Assembly: GCA_029834535.1 (NCBI GenBank) | Contig: JAQMWT010000049.1 | Span: 1 to 59,825, forward strand | Reading direction: 5' to 3' | From: Chrysophaeum taylorii | Lineage: Eukaryota; Sar; Pelagophyceae; Pelagomonadales; Pelagomonadaceae | Length of the DNA stretch: 59,825 nt | Shown: piece by piece, positions 37,753-46,587 of the stretch | Layout: each line of letters begins with the position of its first letter | How positions within the stretch are numbered: the stretch's first letter is position 1 | The notes under the pieces: generated by a model | Seen by the model: only the letters and a program-made list of their open reading frames with translations | The model's database searches: none | What the model was told of the DNA's origin: nothing | Program-made: the position numbers and the translations under genes

Positions 37753-37985
37753 TGTTTGTCCCAGATTTCGCTCATCACCGAGTTCAATCTGCGAGGGCGT
37801 AGAGATAGAAATTCCATTTATGGTTAGGACCCCCCTCCCCCTTAATCTCACACTCACAACTAAACACCCCAAATCGCTGTGTCGAACACCGTGCTGCTCT
37901 TTGTGTCGTTAGAGACAGGGCAATAAAGTGGCACTACCACTGCCACCATGCTTACCAGAGGCACAGTGATTTTTACTGTTCTCTA
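37753..37985 (+). repeat. 3' LTR of F1
   Basis: TGTTTGTCCCAGATTTCGC to ACTGTTCTCTA, 233 bp. It includes the sequence coding LRGRRDR and a TTTAGGG-like stretch. The next bases belong to the integrase remnant of element D. Confidence 0.75.
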
Positions 37986-38374
37986 TCACCCTCAGAACGA
38001 ACACACCGAGCGTGTCAATCGATCCATCCAAGCGCTTCTACGCACCGCGATCGACGAGCAGCGGCAGCCTGACTGGTCTGTTTTCCTGAAGTACGTTTCT
38101 TTCATGTACAATCGCAGATCTCGTCTTTTATGATGCGTACTGGCAAGCAACCTATGTTGCCTCCGGATTACAACATCTTGAGCGACCATCGCGGTTTGCT
38201 TCAGTCGCGCCAACAATTATGATGGACTTGAAGCACAAGTTTGAACTCCATAGTCAACTCGTTGCACGAGCCTACCAGAAAGCTCAGGAAAGCCAGAAGA
38301 CCCGCTATGATGCGAACCAAATCGATATTCAGTTCACTCTTGGCGATTATGTCTTGCGTTTTGTGCCTTATTGG
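37986..38374 (+). pseudogene. integrase end, element D
   Basis: YHPQNEHTERVNRSIQALL contains the catalytic Glu of the D,D,E core; then DWSVFLKYVSFMYNR, a frameshift near 38128, MMRTGKQPMLPPDYNIL and TLGDYVLRFVPY. Matches integrase of copies B and C but is more diverged. Confidence 0.75.
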
Positions 38375-38611
38375 GGCTGTCACCCTGACACCTTCACCTG
38401 CTTTTCCACCGAAACCTATGTACCGAGGATCTGTATTGATTCCTCCCTATACACCCTCGTAATTTGATTGTCCGACATCGATATGGCGCAAGTTTAAGCG
38501 CCGGGTTGGGCGTGTGGTGGTACCACCCGCGGTGTGGGCTATTTGAAAGGTCGTGTTGTGACAGCTGGTGGCCAAGAGGGGTGGGTGATCTGAGGAACCA
38601 CTAATACTTAC
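38375..38611 (+). repeat. LTR fragment of family D
   Basis: From TGTCACCCTGACACC to GAGGAACCACTAATA it aligns with the inner and 3' parts of the LTRs at 39269-39602 and 44094-44425 (shared TTTGATTGTCCGA, GGGCGTGTGGTGG). The first 55 bases of the LTR are absent. It splits the D frame between FVPY and KLRP. Confidence 0.65.
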
Positions 38612-38639
38612 TACTTACTATTAGAATTATACGCGTCAC

Positions 38640-39238
38640 AAGTTAAGACCGATTTGTTGTGGTCCATACATCGTCACCAGAAAGAATTCCCCCGTTGTCT
38701 ACGAAACTAAGGACACGGACGATAATGGTGCCGAGCCATTTAGTGTCCGTGCAGCAGATTGTGCCTTTGAAGGTGCCAATAATTGACACTTCTTCAGCTC
38801 TTCTGCACTTGCCCTCGGACCGCGGCGGCTTCAAGCACGGTAAATTTGTGATCTTTAGGGTCAAGGGGCAATCTGACGAATGGAAGAAGCGCATCTACGT
38901 TGCCAAAGTCTACGAAGATTATGATCACGACAATGATACAGTTGCACTACATTACTATACCGATTTAGGTCCACGCGACGACCCAAGCGTCTTCGACCCC
39001 ACAAAACCTCTAGGCGATCGACTCTTAAGACCATAATACAAAGGCCCCGACGGAGTAGTTTCACTCGCCTTCGAGCAAACATGGACGGTTGTGAACCCTG
39101 CGTAGCTGATTTCCAACCCGATGAGATCAATGTTCTTGTTAGCAACTTCAACCTCCACATCAACAAAGTCCCTGCTGATGTCGCTGAACGAGCTTACCGC
39201 GCTATTCGTGAGCGCGACCTTCGTCACCCTTGAAGTCG
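38640..39238 (+). pseudogene. GPF module and C-terminal domain, element D
   Basis: Decayed GPF (KLRPICCGPYIVTRKNS), then the family module in the frame 38659-39036: GGFKHGKFVIFRVKG, WKKRIYVAKVYEDYDHDND, VALHYYTDLGPRDD. A TAA at 39034 and later stops close it; the second conserved block follows to about 39238 (RAIRERDLR-like end). The spacing between blocks is as in copies B and C. Confidence 0.7.
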
Positions 39239-39257
39239 AGGACGACTTCATCTTAAG

Positions 39258-39268
39258 TAGAGGGCTCC
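39258..39268 (+). other. polypurine tract, element D
   Basis: TAGAGGGCTCC directly before the LTR start TGTGGCGG. Confidence 0.6.
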
Positions 39269-39602
39269 TGTGGCGGCAACGCCCTTCCCTCTACTTACCC
39301 GCCTGTTACCTTGAGCTTGGAGATGTCATCCTGACATCTCCACCTGTTTTCCCCGGATACCTATGTACCGGAGATTTGCATTGCTCTTGCCGATCTTAGC
39401 ATATCTTGCTTGCCTTTTCTTGGAATCTATTGATTCTTGTCTAATCCCTCATAAATTTTGATTGTCCAACCTCAATATGATGAGTGCGTAAGCACCGGGT
39501 TGGGCGTGTGGTGGGAACCATCCGCGGTTCGGACTATTTGAAAGGTCACGTTGTGACCGCCGGTCCGGCTACGAGGGGCGGGTGAAGAAGTTTCGGCCAC
39601 AC
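39269..39602 (+). repeat. 3' LTR of element D
   Basis: TGTGGCGGCAACGCCC to TTTCGGCCACA, 334 bp. Same family as the solo LTR at 44094-44425 (332 bp) and the fragment at 38375. Confidence 0.8.
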
Positions 39603-39639
39603 CGCCCTGGCGTACAAGTGCGCCATCTTGAGCTTGGCC

Positions 39640-39708
39640 TAAAATTATTTCGGAGGGGATTAAGCAAGAATCAATAGACCCCAGGAAATGCGAGCAAGAT
39701 ATGCGAAG
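39640..39708 (-). repeat. inverted LTR fragment next to the D LTR
   Basis: AGCAAGAATCAATAGA and CGAGCAAGATATGC are the reverse complement of LTR bases near 39405-39450, giving a small inverted repeat at the D/E boundary. Confidence 0.6.
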
Positions 39709-40020
39709 TGTGGCAGTAGCCCTTGCACCGCCTTCCTTACCCCCCATTCGGTCGAACTCCATTTTTATCTACCCCTGTTTACTGGACTTTCCCTCACCAC
39801 CGACGCACGTATTTACAACGCCACCTGGCGGTTACTCTCTTCAAACGAGCTAATCTCAACCATAAATCATCTTGCGAGTCTTCGGATTGAAGCTCGTGGG
39901 CAGTTTGAAGGTTGGACGACAGGAAGGAAGCGCTCCTCAACCCGTTCGGCACCCTCGAGACGTCGAGGGCAAGGTCGAAGCAGGGTAAGAAGCAAGGGCG
40001 CTCAATCCTTTCCTGCCGCA
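39709..40020 (+). repeat. presumed 5' LTR of element E
   Basis: TGTGGCAGTAGCCC to CCTGCCGCA, 312 bp. The 3' edge is supported by the conserved TGGTGGAGGA primer site two bases later; the 5' edge is inferred only from the TGTGGC start. Confidence 0.4.
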
Positions 40021-40022
40021 GG

Positions 40023-40040
40023 TGGTGGAGGAGACGAGAT
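40023..40040 (+). other. primer-binding-site candidate, element E
   Basis: TGGTGGAGGAGACGAG, same first ten bases and same two-base spacing from the LTR as in element C. Confidence 0.55.
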
Positions 40041-40115
40041 ATCACGACATCGGTGATATCTCCGAACCGGCGTCCGCAAGCCAAGCGCTTGGTACATCAC
40101 AAGCACCGCCGGTAG

Positions 40116-40538
40116 GTGCCGCGGGGATTGATCACCCCCGAAGCTCTGCAAGGCGCTAAAGAGAAGGCGAGCACGAATTACGTGTTCCGTACGGTCGTCG
40201 ACGAGATCGTACGTTTGCGGGAAGACACGCACAACATAAAGGGGGCCCGACCGAGAGAACGACTATCGGTACCGCCACCAGTTCGGAAGCTGAGTGGCAG
40301 GATTGAAGAAGCTTCACGACGCGGTCCGAGGAGGATCGTCGAGCACAGCACACGCGTTTGCACCGTATATTTGTGTGCACCAGGAGACGAGCGTCGGCTC
40401 GTCCGACCAGCCCGAAGAGAGCAAGCACCCGGTCACCGTAAGAGAGTCAGCGGAGTCGAAGAAAACGGGTCGAGCTGGGAAATAGGCAGCGATAGAGCAG
40501 ACGTCAGCAACGTTGCGAGGAGAAAAGTTGTCCGATAA
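40116..40538 (+). CDS. leader frame upstream of Gag, element E
   Basis: Open frame of 140 codons from a GTG that follows a TAG. GLITPEALQGAKEK and YVFRTVVDEIVRLRED resemble the end of the leader of element C. Arg-rich after that. It ends one base before the Gag ATG at 40539. Whether it is translated is unknown. Confidence 0.4.
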   Translation: MPRGLITPEALQGAKEKASTNYVFRTVVDEIVRLREDTHNIKGARPRERLSVPPPVRKLSGRIEEASRRGPRRIVEHSTRVCTVYLCAPGDERRLVRPARREQAPGHRKRVSGVEENGSSWEIGSDRADVSNVARRKVVR

Positions 40539-41378
40539 ATGGACGACAGCCCCGCAGAAAGAGAAGGGGCAGACGAGAAAGAATCCCCGACGACGCAGCC
40601 GCACGCGCCGGCGCCGGCCGCCGAAGATTTGCGGGGCCGGGAAACCGAAATACCGGCGGAAGCCGAAGAGAAGAAGGAGAACGAGTCGACGGGCGAGCAG
40701 CCAAAAGCCACGAGCACGACTCGACCCGAATCAGTAGACGAGCGTACCACCGAGTGCTCGCCAGAGATTCGGGAGCAGCGAGAGATGGTGTCGCTGCTCC
40801 AAAACCAGCTGCAGCATCGCACCAGGCAGGACGAAGAAGCGCGAAGCCTGTTGCAAGAACGTATCCGAATACAAGACGAGGAGATCCAGAAGCAAGCGCA
40901 GGAGCGCGAGGAAGAGCGCGGCCTGCTAGCCCAAGAGATTGCGGCGCAGATCGAGAAGGGGGCGACGGCACGATTCGAAGCCTCCAACTTCGAAGAAAAG
41001 GAAGCCCTTAAGGACGAGCACCGGCACGCTCGAGAGGCCGTGGCGACTCAGATCCGAGATCTCCGGGAGGAATTGCGCGCGTTAAAGAAGCATCGAGAGC
41101 AGCGCGCGGAGCCACCGCGATCCGAGGCATCCCGCCAGCCGGATCGCTACGAATCCGATTCGGAGCCGCCCTCGCCCAAAGAACCACCGTCTCGAGGCGC
41201 GGAGCGAACGGACCGCCAGCGAGCTCACGAGGCAGAAGAGAAGGAGCCAAGTGAGGCCGATAAGATCGTCGCCGCGTTGGTAAAGGCAGCCGCAGGACAA
41301 GGCCCCTTTGCCACTCCGACCCCCCGAGCCAAGCGCACTCTGCCGTTCCGAGAGACCGACGTCTCAAACTGGAGATGA
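40539..41378 (+). CDS. Gag N-terminal region with coiled coil, element E
   Basis: 279 codons. Acidic and Pro-rich start, then a long coiled coil from about residue 85 to 195 (EIREQREMVSLLQNQLQ, EEIQKQAQEREEERGL), then a Ser/Pro/Glu spacer and EADKIVAALVKAAAG. The order parallels Gag of element C. A stop at 41376 precedes the capsid-like part, which is in the next frame, so at least one indel has occurred. Confidence 0.7.
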   Translation: MDDSPAEREGADEKESPTTQPHAPAPAAEDLRGRETEIPAEAEEKKENESTGEQPKATSTTRPESVDERTTECSPEIREQREMVSLLQNQLQHRTRQDEEARSLLQERIRIQDEEIQKQAQEREEERGLLAQEIAAQIEKGATARFEASNFEEKEALKDEHRHAREAVATQIRDLREELRALKKHREQRAEPPRSEASRQPDRYESDSEPPSPKEPPSRGAERTDRQRAHEAEEKEPSEADKIVAALVKAAAGQGPFATPTPRAKRTLPFRETDVSNWR

Positions 41379-41469
41379 TCAAACTGGACATCGAAGGAAA
41401 ATACCAATCCCAGTGCGACCACGAAGCAGCCCTTGTAGTAGGGGAATAGGCATTAGAGCACTACTCGAT

Positions 41470-42564
41470 CCACCGATTCTCGTTATGTCTCGCGGATACC
41501 TTGCGCCAAGCCGGGATGCCAGCGGTGGAGGAAGGGCGAAAAGCGCGGAGGCGTTCTGCGAATCGCTGAACCGTTCGGAGCAGTTCTATTCGCAACGCAA
41601 CGAAGACGACGGAGTTTACGGGGAGGCCGTCCAACAGCTCCGCGCGCTCAACCTATCCTACGTGAAACGAGTCCTGCAACAGCTTCGCCAGGCGCGCCGA
41701 CCCGCGCCCCTGCCCGAGGAATTGTTCCACAAAGTCAGGAACATTGCGCAAGCAACCACGCGGAAGAAGGAGGGCGAGTCATGGGTTCTGGCCTATCTCA
41801 AGTCGCGGCAGAAGGAGCCCACCGCGCACACCGCACTAACGGGTACGCCATTTGACAGCATCGAAATGATCCACCTGATGATCTCCGGGCTCGCCTCATC
41901 GAAGCTGCAGCAGAAGATCGTCCAAGCTCGATGTGACCAGCCCGGCCGATACTACACCTTCGCCGAAGTGCAGAGCCTAATCCTCCGGAACGAAGTCCAG
42001 CATGGGGCACGGCAAAAAGCTCATAAGCCTGACGCGCCGCCGACGCGAGATCCGCGCGACCGTCGGAAGCCCGGCGCGTACGCGACGCAACAGGAAGAGC
42101 CCCCTGCGGAACCAACACGACGACCCAGCATGCGATACAAGGCGGCTTGGATGAAGGCGACGTGCAAATGCGGGAACTATAAGGTCGATCATCATGGAAA
42201 CGAGGATGGATCTACCCGAAGTCCTCGTCCGAACGCGTACCGGCCGGCGATGCTGGCGCCGGCGCGGCAGGGACAAGACCCCATTTCGTTCGGAGCCTGG
42301 AAGAGGCAACAGCAAGCGGAAGGCGGAAACGGAGACCAACGGCCGCCAGGGAACGCAAACGCCACCAGTGCATCGAATGCCGACACCGTGCAGGTCAGCC
42401 AGATCGAAGCCATTGTCGATCGCGTGCTCGCAGCCCGCAACACCTCGAGTTCGAGTGCGCAATCCTCGATGGAATACGCGGGATCCTTTTTTCGGCCCTC
42501 AATCGAGGGATGGTGCAGCCGGATGCTCCGTCGCAGACGCCACGCTCCTCGAATCATCGGGTAG
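41470..42564 (+). CDS. Gag capsid-like and zinc-knuckle-like region, element E
   Basis: Homologous to element C across the place where C has SINE 2: FCESLNRSEQFYSQRN, DDGVYGEAVQQLRALN, SWVLAYLKSRQKEP and a middle segment, IEMIHLMISGLASSKLQQKI. A Cys/His segment CKCGNYKVDHHGNEDG corresponds to that of C. The tail is Gln/Asn-rich and shifts frame near 42480. The ORF reaches further 5' (41308) but the extra codons do not match C. Confidence 0.75.
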   Translation, partial: PPILVMSRGYLAPSRDASGGGRAKSAEAFCESLNRSEQFYSQRNEDDGVYGEAVQQLRALNLSYVKRVLQQLRQARRPAPLPEELFHKVRNIAQATTRKKEGESWVLAYLKSRQKEPTAHTALTGTPFDSIEMIHLMISGLASSKLQQKIVQARCDQPGRYYTFAEVQSLILRNEVQHGARQKAHKPDAPPTRDPRDRRKPGAYATQQEEPPAEPTRRPSMRYKAAWMKATCKCGNYKVDHHGNEDGSTRSPRPNAYRPAMLAPARQGQDPISFGAWKRQQQAEGGNGDQRPPGNANATSASNADTVQVSQIEAIVDRVLAARNTSSSSAQSSMEYAGSFFRPSIEGWCSRMLRRRRHAPRIIG

Positions 42565-42699
42565 TACGGACGGCGCGTTTTTTAAAACATCGAGAGCGTC
42601 CTCCGAGCCCCGAGGGGCACCGCTGACGTACGCGCCGCCGAAGCTTGTGCGCTGGCCCTTCCGTTTGATCCGACCTTCGACGCCACGACTGTTATCGAC

Positions 42700-43701
42700 G
42701 TGGTACCCGAAGACGAGTTGGACAAAATGCAAGCGGAAATCGCAGTCGCACAGGCCGAACTCACCCTGCAAGGCATTCCGCTACTCGAGGACGATGAGGA
42801 CGATCTCACCGAGATCGAAATCCTCCAAAAGCCGTCCAGAACGTGTCCAAATAAAGGTGCCGAGTTCGGGAAATCTAACGCGTACCACGCGGCAGCCGAC
42901 TTGCGTCGACTCGACCAACACCTGGTTGACGTCAGCTGGCCGAACGTGCGGCAGGAGGACGCCCTGGCGTTCCTGGTCGGCCGAAGAGACCGGACCTCAG
43001 CGGACATCCGATGGGGTCATCACGAGTCGGACGAGGATATCCCCGACCTCATCGATGACGCTGCGAGTTGGAGCTCGAGCGATGGAGGGGACGATGCGGC
43101 CACTTGTAGGAGCAGTGGGACCGTCGAGGTTCCTCACGACTCGGACGCGGACGTCCCTGACCTCACCGACGACGCGTCGGACAGTGATGACAACTCCGAA
43201 TCGGGAACGGAAGAGACCGACGAGGACCCGTCCGATTCCGACAGTGACGATGACGGCGCCGACGAACCCGATCCCGACGGGAACCAAACCGGGCCATCGG
43301 ATGGAGGTCCAGACAACACGGACGACGAAATCCCGGACCTCATCGACGATAACGACGACTCGGACAGCGAGAGTTCGGACGACAACGAAAGTTGTCCCGG
43401 AGACCTCCCTGACGCCACCTTAAGACAGCCCCACGGAGCCGAGACCGCGGCGGAAATGACAGCAGCTTTGTTCCAAGCTCTAGCTATTCCTCGCCGAGAA
43501 AACCAAGAGGATTCGGATGACGACGAGCCCGACATCCTCAATGACGAATCCGCCCGCGAAACGTCCGAAATCGATATTGAACCCGATCCAACGTCGAGGG
43601 CGACGCCGCAATCTCCCCAAGGGGGTATCCGCCGCGACCTCAGCCACGATCTCGGCAGCGATTCAAAGCGACTCGGAGCCAGACAAAGAGTCTACCTATG
43701 A
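42700..43701 (+). CDS. acidic Gag-Pol linker containing an RT fragment, element E
   Basis: 333 codons. Residues about 50-108 match the first RT motifs (NKGAEFGKSNAYHAAADLRR, VDVSWPNVRQEDALAFL, SADIRWGHH), then the frame runs straight into an acidic part with four units built on DEDIPDLIDD, DADVPDLTDD, DDEIPDLIDD and DDEPDILNDE. In element C the RT comes far downstream of the acidic region, so this order is chimeric. No further RT motifs follow, so no enzyme can be made. Confidence 0.7.
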   Translation: MVPEDELDKMQAEIAVAQAELTLQGIPLLEDDEDDLTEIEILQKPSRTCPNKGAEFGKSNAYHAAADLRRLDQHLVDVSWPNVRQEDALAFLVGRRDRTSADIRWGHHESDEDIPDLIDDAASWSSSDGGDDAATCRSSGTVEVPHDSDADVPDLTDDASDSDDNSESGTEETDEDPSDSDSDDDGADEPDPDGNQTGPSDGGPDNTDDEIPDLIDDNDDSDSESSDDNESCPGDLPDATLRQPHGAETAAEMTAALFQALAIPRRENQEDSDDDEPDILNDESARETSEIDIEPDPTSRATPQSPQGGIRRDLSHDLGSDSKRLGARQRVYL

Positions 43702-44050
43702 AGCGAACACGTCAGAGGCGGGAAGATCGGAACCAAAAGAGGAAATCCAATGGGAGCCCACGAACGGACTCCCTGGAGAGACATGCATCGGGAAGGTACG
43801 CAGACCGGAAACGCCCAGCACGCCGCCGACAACTGCCAGATCAAGACCCCCGGCTCGCCTGTCGGGTACGTGGACCAGAGTCAGGCGGCTGTGGAACAGG
43901 AAGCGTTCCAACAACACCGACTCCCGAGAGAACCCAGAGCCAACCGACCACCCGGCCCGACACAGAAACGAAACTCCAGACGGGGGCGAGTTCATCACTC
44001 ACCGAAATGAAGGGCCGATAATCGACAACGAGCCGGAGACGCCCGAATAA
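43517..44050 (+). CDS. Gag-Pol linker before protease, element E
   Basis: Overlaps the end of the previous frame and continues to a TAA at 44048. Contains GLPGETCIGKVRRPE and RLSGTWTRVRRLWNRKRS, comparable with the WWTRTRNFLLKK segment before the protease in element C. Low complexity, no catalytic role. Confidence 0.5.
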   Translation: MTTSPTSSMTNPPAKRPKSILNPIQRRGRRRNLPKGVSAATSATISAAIQSDSEPDKESTYEANTSEAGRSEPKEEIQWEPTNGLPGETCIGKVRRPETPSTPPTTARSRPPARLSGTWTRVRRLWNRKRSNNTDSRENPEPTDHPARHRNETPDGGEFITHRNEGPIIDNEPETPE

Positions 44051-44093
44051 CCAGAAAGGTCTCGGAAAGATGAGGAACAAAGGCCTCCCGAAC

Positions 44094-44425
44094 TGTAGTG
44101 GTTTTCTCAGATACCCGCCCCTCTAGGCCGGACCAGGGGCCTCATCAACCCTTTCTCCCAACCCGAACCGCGGGTGAAACCACCACACGCCCGATCTCAG
44201 CGTAATACCTCACACCATCACGAAATCGGACAATCAAAATGAGGGTAATAGCAAGAAGACAGCAAGAAAGCAATACAAATGCCTGGTACATTGGGTTCAG
44301 TGGAAGCGCAGGCGAGGATGTCAAGATGACACCCCCCCCATAATTGCAAGGTCAGTACCAGAGCAACAATCAGGGTAAGTCAGGTGGCAGGCAGGCAAGT
44401 GGGGGGAATGGGCGTTACTGCCACA
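44094..44425 (-). repeat. solo LTR of family D, antisense in element E
   Basis: 332 bp, minus strand TGTGGCAGTAACGCC to GAAAACCACTACA, flanked by gaac (44090-44093 and 44426-44429). It aligns with the D LTR at 39269-39602. Removing it with one gaac gives an uninterrupted reading frame through the join, which shows it inserted into existing coding sequence. A solo LTR results from recombination between the two LTRs of a former full element. Confidence 0.9.
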
Positions 44426-44851
44426 GAACTCGGGAGACCGGATCTGAAGCGCGAAGAAAGAGCCCGTTGGTTGCAGCAGAGAATCGCAGAGCTGCCCGCA
44501 GATCCCCGAACGGTCGGTGGAGCTGGTGGTCGAGAGCCCGCCGATTCTTCGCAGGACGTGCGCAGGTATCGATGCCGATGGCAGTGACCGAGGACGAAGC
44601 TATGTGCTTGCACTCTTTTTTCACCTCCATCGATGCCGAAACGATCGACAAAGACCTGCGAGTCCTTAACTGTTTGGAAGCCGGCGGCCTGACGTTTATG
44701 CCCGTCCATGTATTCAAAAAGCAGGGCGAAGAATCGTACGCCACCGTGATCGGCGTGGACGGAATGGCCGACGTCACCTACGTCTGCCGCGACCTCGCAG
44801 GTCGAATGGGCAAGCGAGGGATGTAGCTGGATCACGGTAAACTCCCTTTTC
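44426..44851 (+). pseudogene. retropepsin-like protease, first part, element E
   Basis: LGRPDLKREERARWLQQRI leads, after a frameshift near 44570, into VTEDEAMCLHSFFTSI, GGLTFMPVHVFKKQGEE and IGVDGMADVTYVCRDLA. The DGMAD motif is the same as in copies A and C despite strong divergence elsewhere. A stop at 44824 and the SINE at 44852 end this part. Confidence 0.75.
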
Positions 44852-45219
44852 TAACTAACTAACTAACTTCAGACCTCTCCCGAGCATGGGAGCCAGGCCG
44901 GACCGACACGAGCCAGTCCGGAATCACGGGCCTGTAGACGAGGAGCGCCGAAAGGTCGGTCGGCGGAGAGTGACCATCAAGCTTGTCGCCATGCGACGAG
45001 GAGACCGCGATGTGACTGACAACCAACTCGTCGATAACCTTCCGTCTTCGCCCCCGGCCATACCCCGTCCCACTGCGAACGTTCCGGCTGCCAACCGGCC
45101 CGCCCGGGAGGCGAATAGGTGCCAACCTACGCCGGGAGGCCGGATGCCCTCGCAAGGCTCAGGATTCATGAGGCACCGTCCTCCATCGCAACCGTAGTCG
45201 GCGATCAGGGTAAGGATAT
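44852..45219 (-). mobile_element. SINE copy 6 (full length)
   Basis: Flanked by ctccctttt (44842-44850) and ctcccttttc (45220-45229), the last C shared with the tail. It splits the protease of element E. Confidence 0.92.
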
Positions 45220-45229
45220 CTCCCTTTTC

Positions 45230-45594
45230 AGCGAGCCCTATATGGATCCGGAAAGACCCCCACAACGATTTCCCACTGGATTGCTTTAAGGGTGTCCATC
45301 TCGGGCGAGATGTCCGTACCGGTGGTCGCAATCGTAGCCGACACTAACAAACGCTTTCGGGTTGGAGCCCGCGACATCCGAGCCCTTGCCGCCGTCGTGG
45401 ACTATCCGCGGGTCCGAATCACCTTTTCGCGCACCGAAACTGTGTTCCAGATGATGAAGCTTCCATACGCCGGGAAATCGTTTGGGCTTGGCGACAGCCG
45501 CATCCCGGGGGCGCGAGAACACGAAAAGAACGCCCCCCAGCACGAAAGCATAGCGCTGGGGGTCGGTATCCCCTCCCCTAGGCCTCCCCTATAG
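45230..45594 (+). pseudogene. retropepsin-like protease, second part, element E
   Basis: Resumes with YGSGKTPTTISHWIALRV, VPVVAIVADTN and RDIRALAAVVDYPRVRITF, matching C. After about 45455 the homology is lost (GKSFGLGDSRIPGARE), so the element is truncated here. Confidence 0.7.
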
Positions 45595-45670
45595 CGCGGA
45601 GGGATCGCCCCCCCCCCCCCTAGGACGACGGGCACCACAGCAGCTGAGTGGCTCTACAATGTAGGCTACA
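45481..45670. other. short unassigned stretch with poly-C
   Basis: Runs of C around 45609-45622 and no gene signal. Confidence 0.4.
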
Positions 45671-45678
45671 GTTTGGCA

Positions 45679-46087
45679 AAATATTCCCTAACCCTGCGAT
45701 CGCCAACCGTTGGTTGCGATGGAGGACGGCGCCTAACACGCTTGCTCCCTGCGGCGGCCCGGCCGTCCCGGAGTGAGACGGTGCCTGCTCGCCTCCCGGG
45801 CTGGCCGGTTAGCACCCGGAAAGTCCGCGCTGGGATGGGGTTCGCTCGGTTGGGCAGAGCCCGACGGACAGGTCGATTGTTCGTGGACAAACACGTCCGC
45901 GGCCTGCGACGCTTTTGCACGACCTCGCACAAGACCGCGCGCAGTGGCGGTCCACCATCAACAAGCCCGTCCTCGTCCCTCGCCGCTGCCCCAACTGCGT
46001 GATTTTCCTCCGTGATTCCGTACAGGCTCCTGCCGGTCCGGCCCGGCTCCCATGCTCGGGAGAGGTCTGAAGTTAGTTAGTTCGTTA
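45679..46087 (+). mobile_element. SINE copy 7, old diverged variant
   Basis: Head CCCTAACCCTGCGATCGCC, body recognisable by GATGGAGGACGG and CTCCCATGCTCGGGAGAGG, tail GTTAGTTAGTTCGTTAG. Flanked by gtttggca (45671-45678 and 46088-46095). The middle differs strongly from the young copies, and the frames seen in those copies are not kept, which argues that the SINE is non-coding. Confidence 0.8.
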
Positions 46088-46095
46088 GTTTGGCA

Positions 46096-46359
46096 GGGAC
46101 ACTAGGTTTCGAGGGTGGGTGTTTGGCGACGCTGAATGGGTCGCAAGGAATGTGGCGGCCTCATGGTAGAATGTGGCGTCTCCGAGTTCCATGAGGTAGT
46201 CGCGGAGGTTCTCCTCGGGTGCAGGGCTCTCATCCTCCTCCTCATCGAGGGCGGGCTAGTCGACGGAGTCTGGCTCGTTGACCTCGTCATGTTCGCGGGG
46301 GGCGGTTCGTTGTCGTCATCATCGCCGTCTTGAAGACAGGGCGCGTACAATATCCCGAC
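46096..46359. other. unassigned stretch
   Basis: GC-rich; a minus-strand frame of 88 codons exists (46102-46368) but has no recognisable feature. I see nothing else. Confidence 0.35.
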
Positions 46360-46587
46360 TACAGACAATTGTGTTACCCTTCAGCAGAGCGTGAGAACAG
46401 TGGTAGTCTGTCCTCGAATCTGTCTCTTAATCGAGGACAGCCGGTGTGAATAACACCGCGTTTTCTTAAATCAAAAGGTGGCAAAGTTAAGAGAACTAAC
46501 CCTGGAATAGGGGGTACTAACCCTAATTCGGATTTTCTATCTCTGCGCCCTCACAGATTGAACGCGGGGAGCGAAATCTGGATCAAA
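46360..46587 (-). repeat. diverged F-like LTR after the copia-type RNase H
   Basis: Minus strand: CCAGATTTCGCTC, then CAATCTGTGAGGGCGCAGAG, AGATAGAAAATCC, TTAGGGTTAG and GAGGACAG.CTACCACTG align with the F-family LTR. It begins directly after the RNase H stop codon in the orientation expected of a 3' LTR for that element, but no clear polypurine tract separates them. Confidence 0.6.

Larger units (their letters stand above)
29895..37985 (+). mobile_element. F-family LTR element copy 1 (5' truncated)
   Basis: Starts inside the Gag-like region (matching F2 from about 52446), so 5' LTR and about 520 bp are missing. It carries two SINEs at 30105 and 36971 and ends with its 3' LTR at 37985, which lies inside an integrase remnant of element D. 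Long frames are present but I find no protease, integrase or RT motif across roughly 7.4 kb of body. Confidence 0.85.
37986..39602 (+). mobile_element. gypsy-like element D remnant (3' end)
   Basis: End of integrase, GPF module and C-terminal module, polypurine tract and 3' LTR. A 5'-shortened LTR of the same family is inserted between integrase tail and GPF (about 38375-38611). The 5' part of the element is missing because the F1 LTR cuts into its integrase. Confidence 0.8.
39709..45480 (+). mobile_element. GC-rich gypsy-like element E (Gag to protease, truncated)
   Basis: A presumed 5' LTR, primer-binding site, leader, Gag with coiled coil and capsid-like region, acidic repeats and protease, all homologous to element C but much diverged and GC-richer. 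The body is split by an antisense solo LTR (44094-44425) and a SINE (44852-45219), and homology ends at about 45455, just after protease. MTase, RT and integrase are absent apart from a short RT piece in the acidic region. Confidence 0.8.

Noticed and set aside
42582..43541. Minus-strand Ser-rich frames opposite the acidic region of element E
   Set aside because: Antisense of Asp codons gives Ser/Val/Arg runs automatically; the plus strand has real homology.
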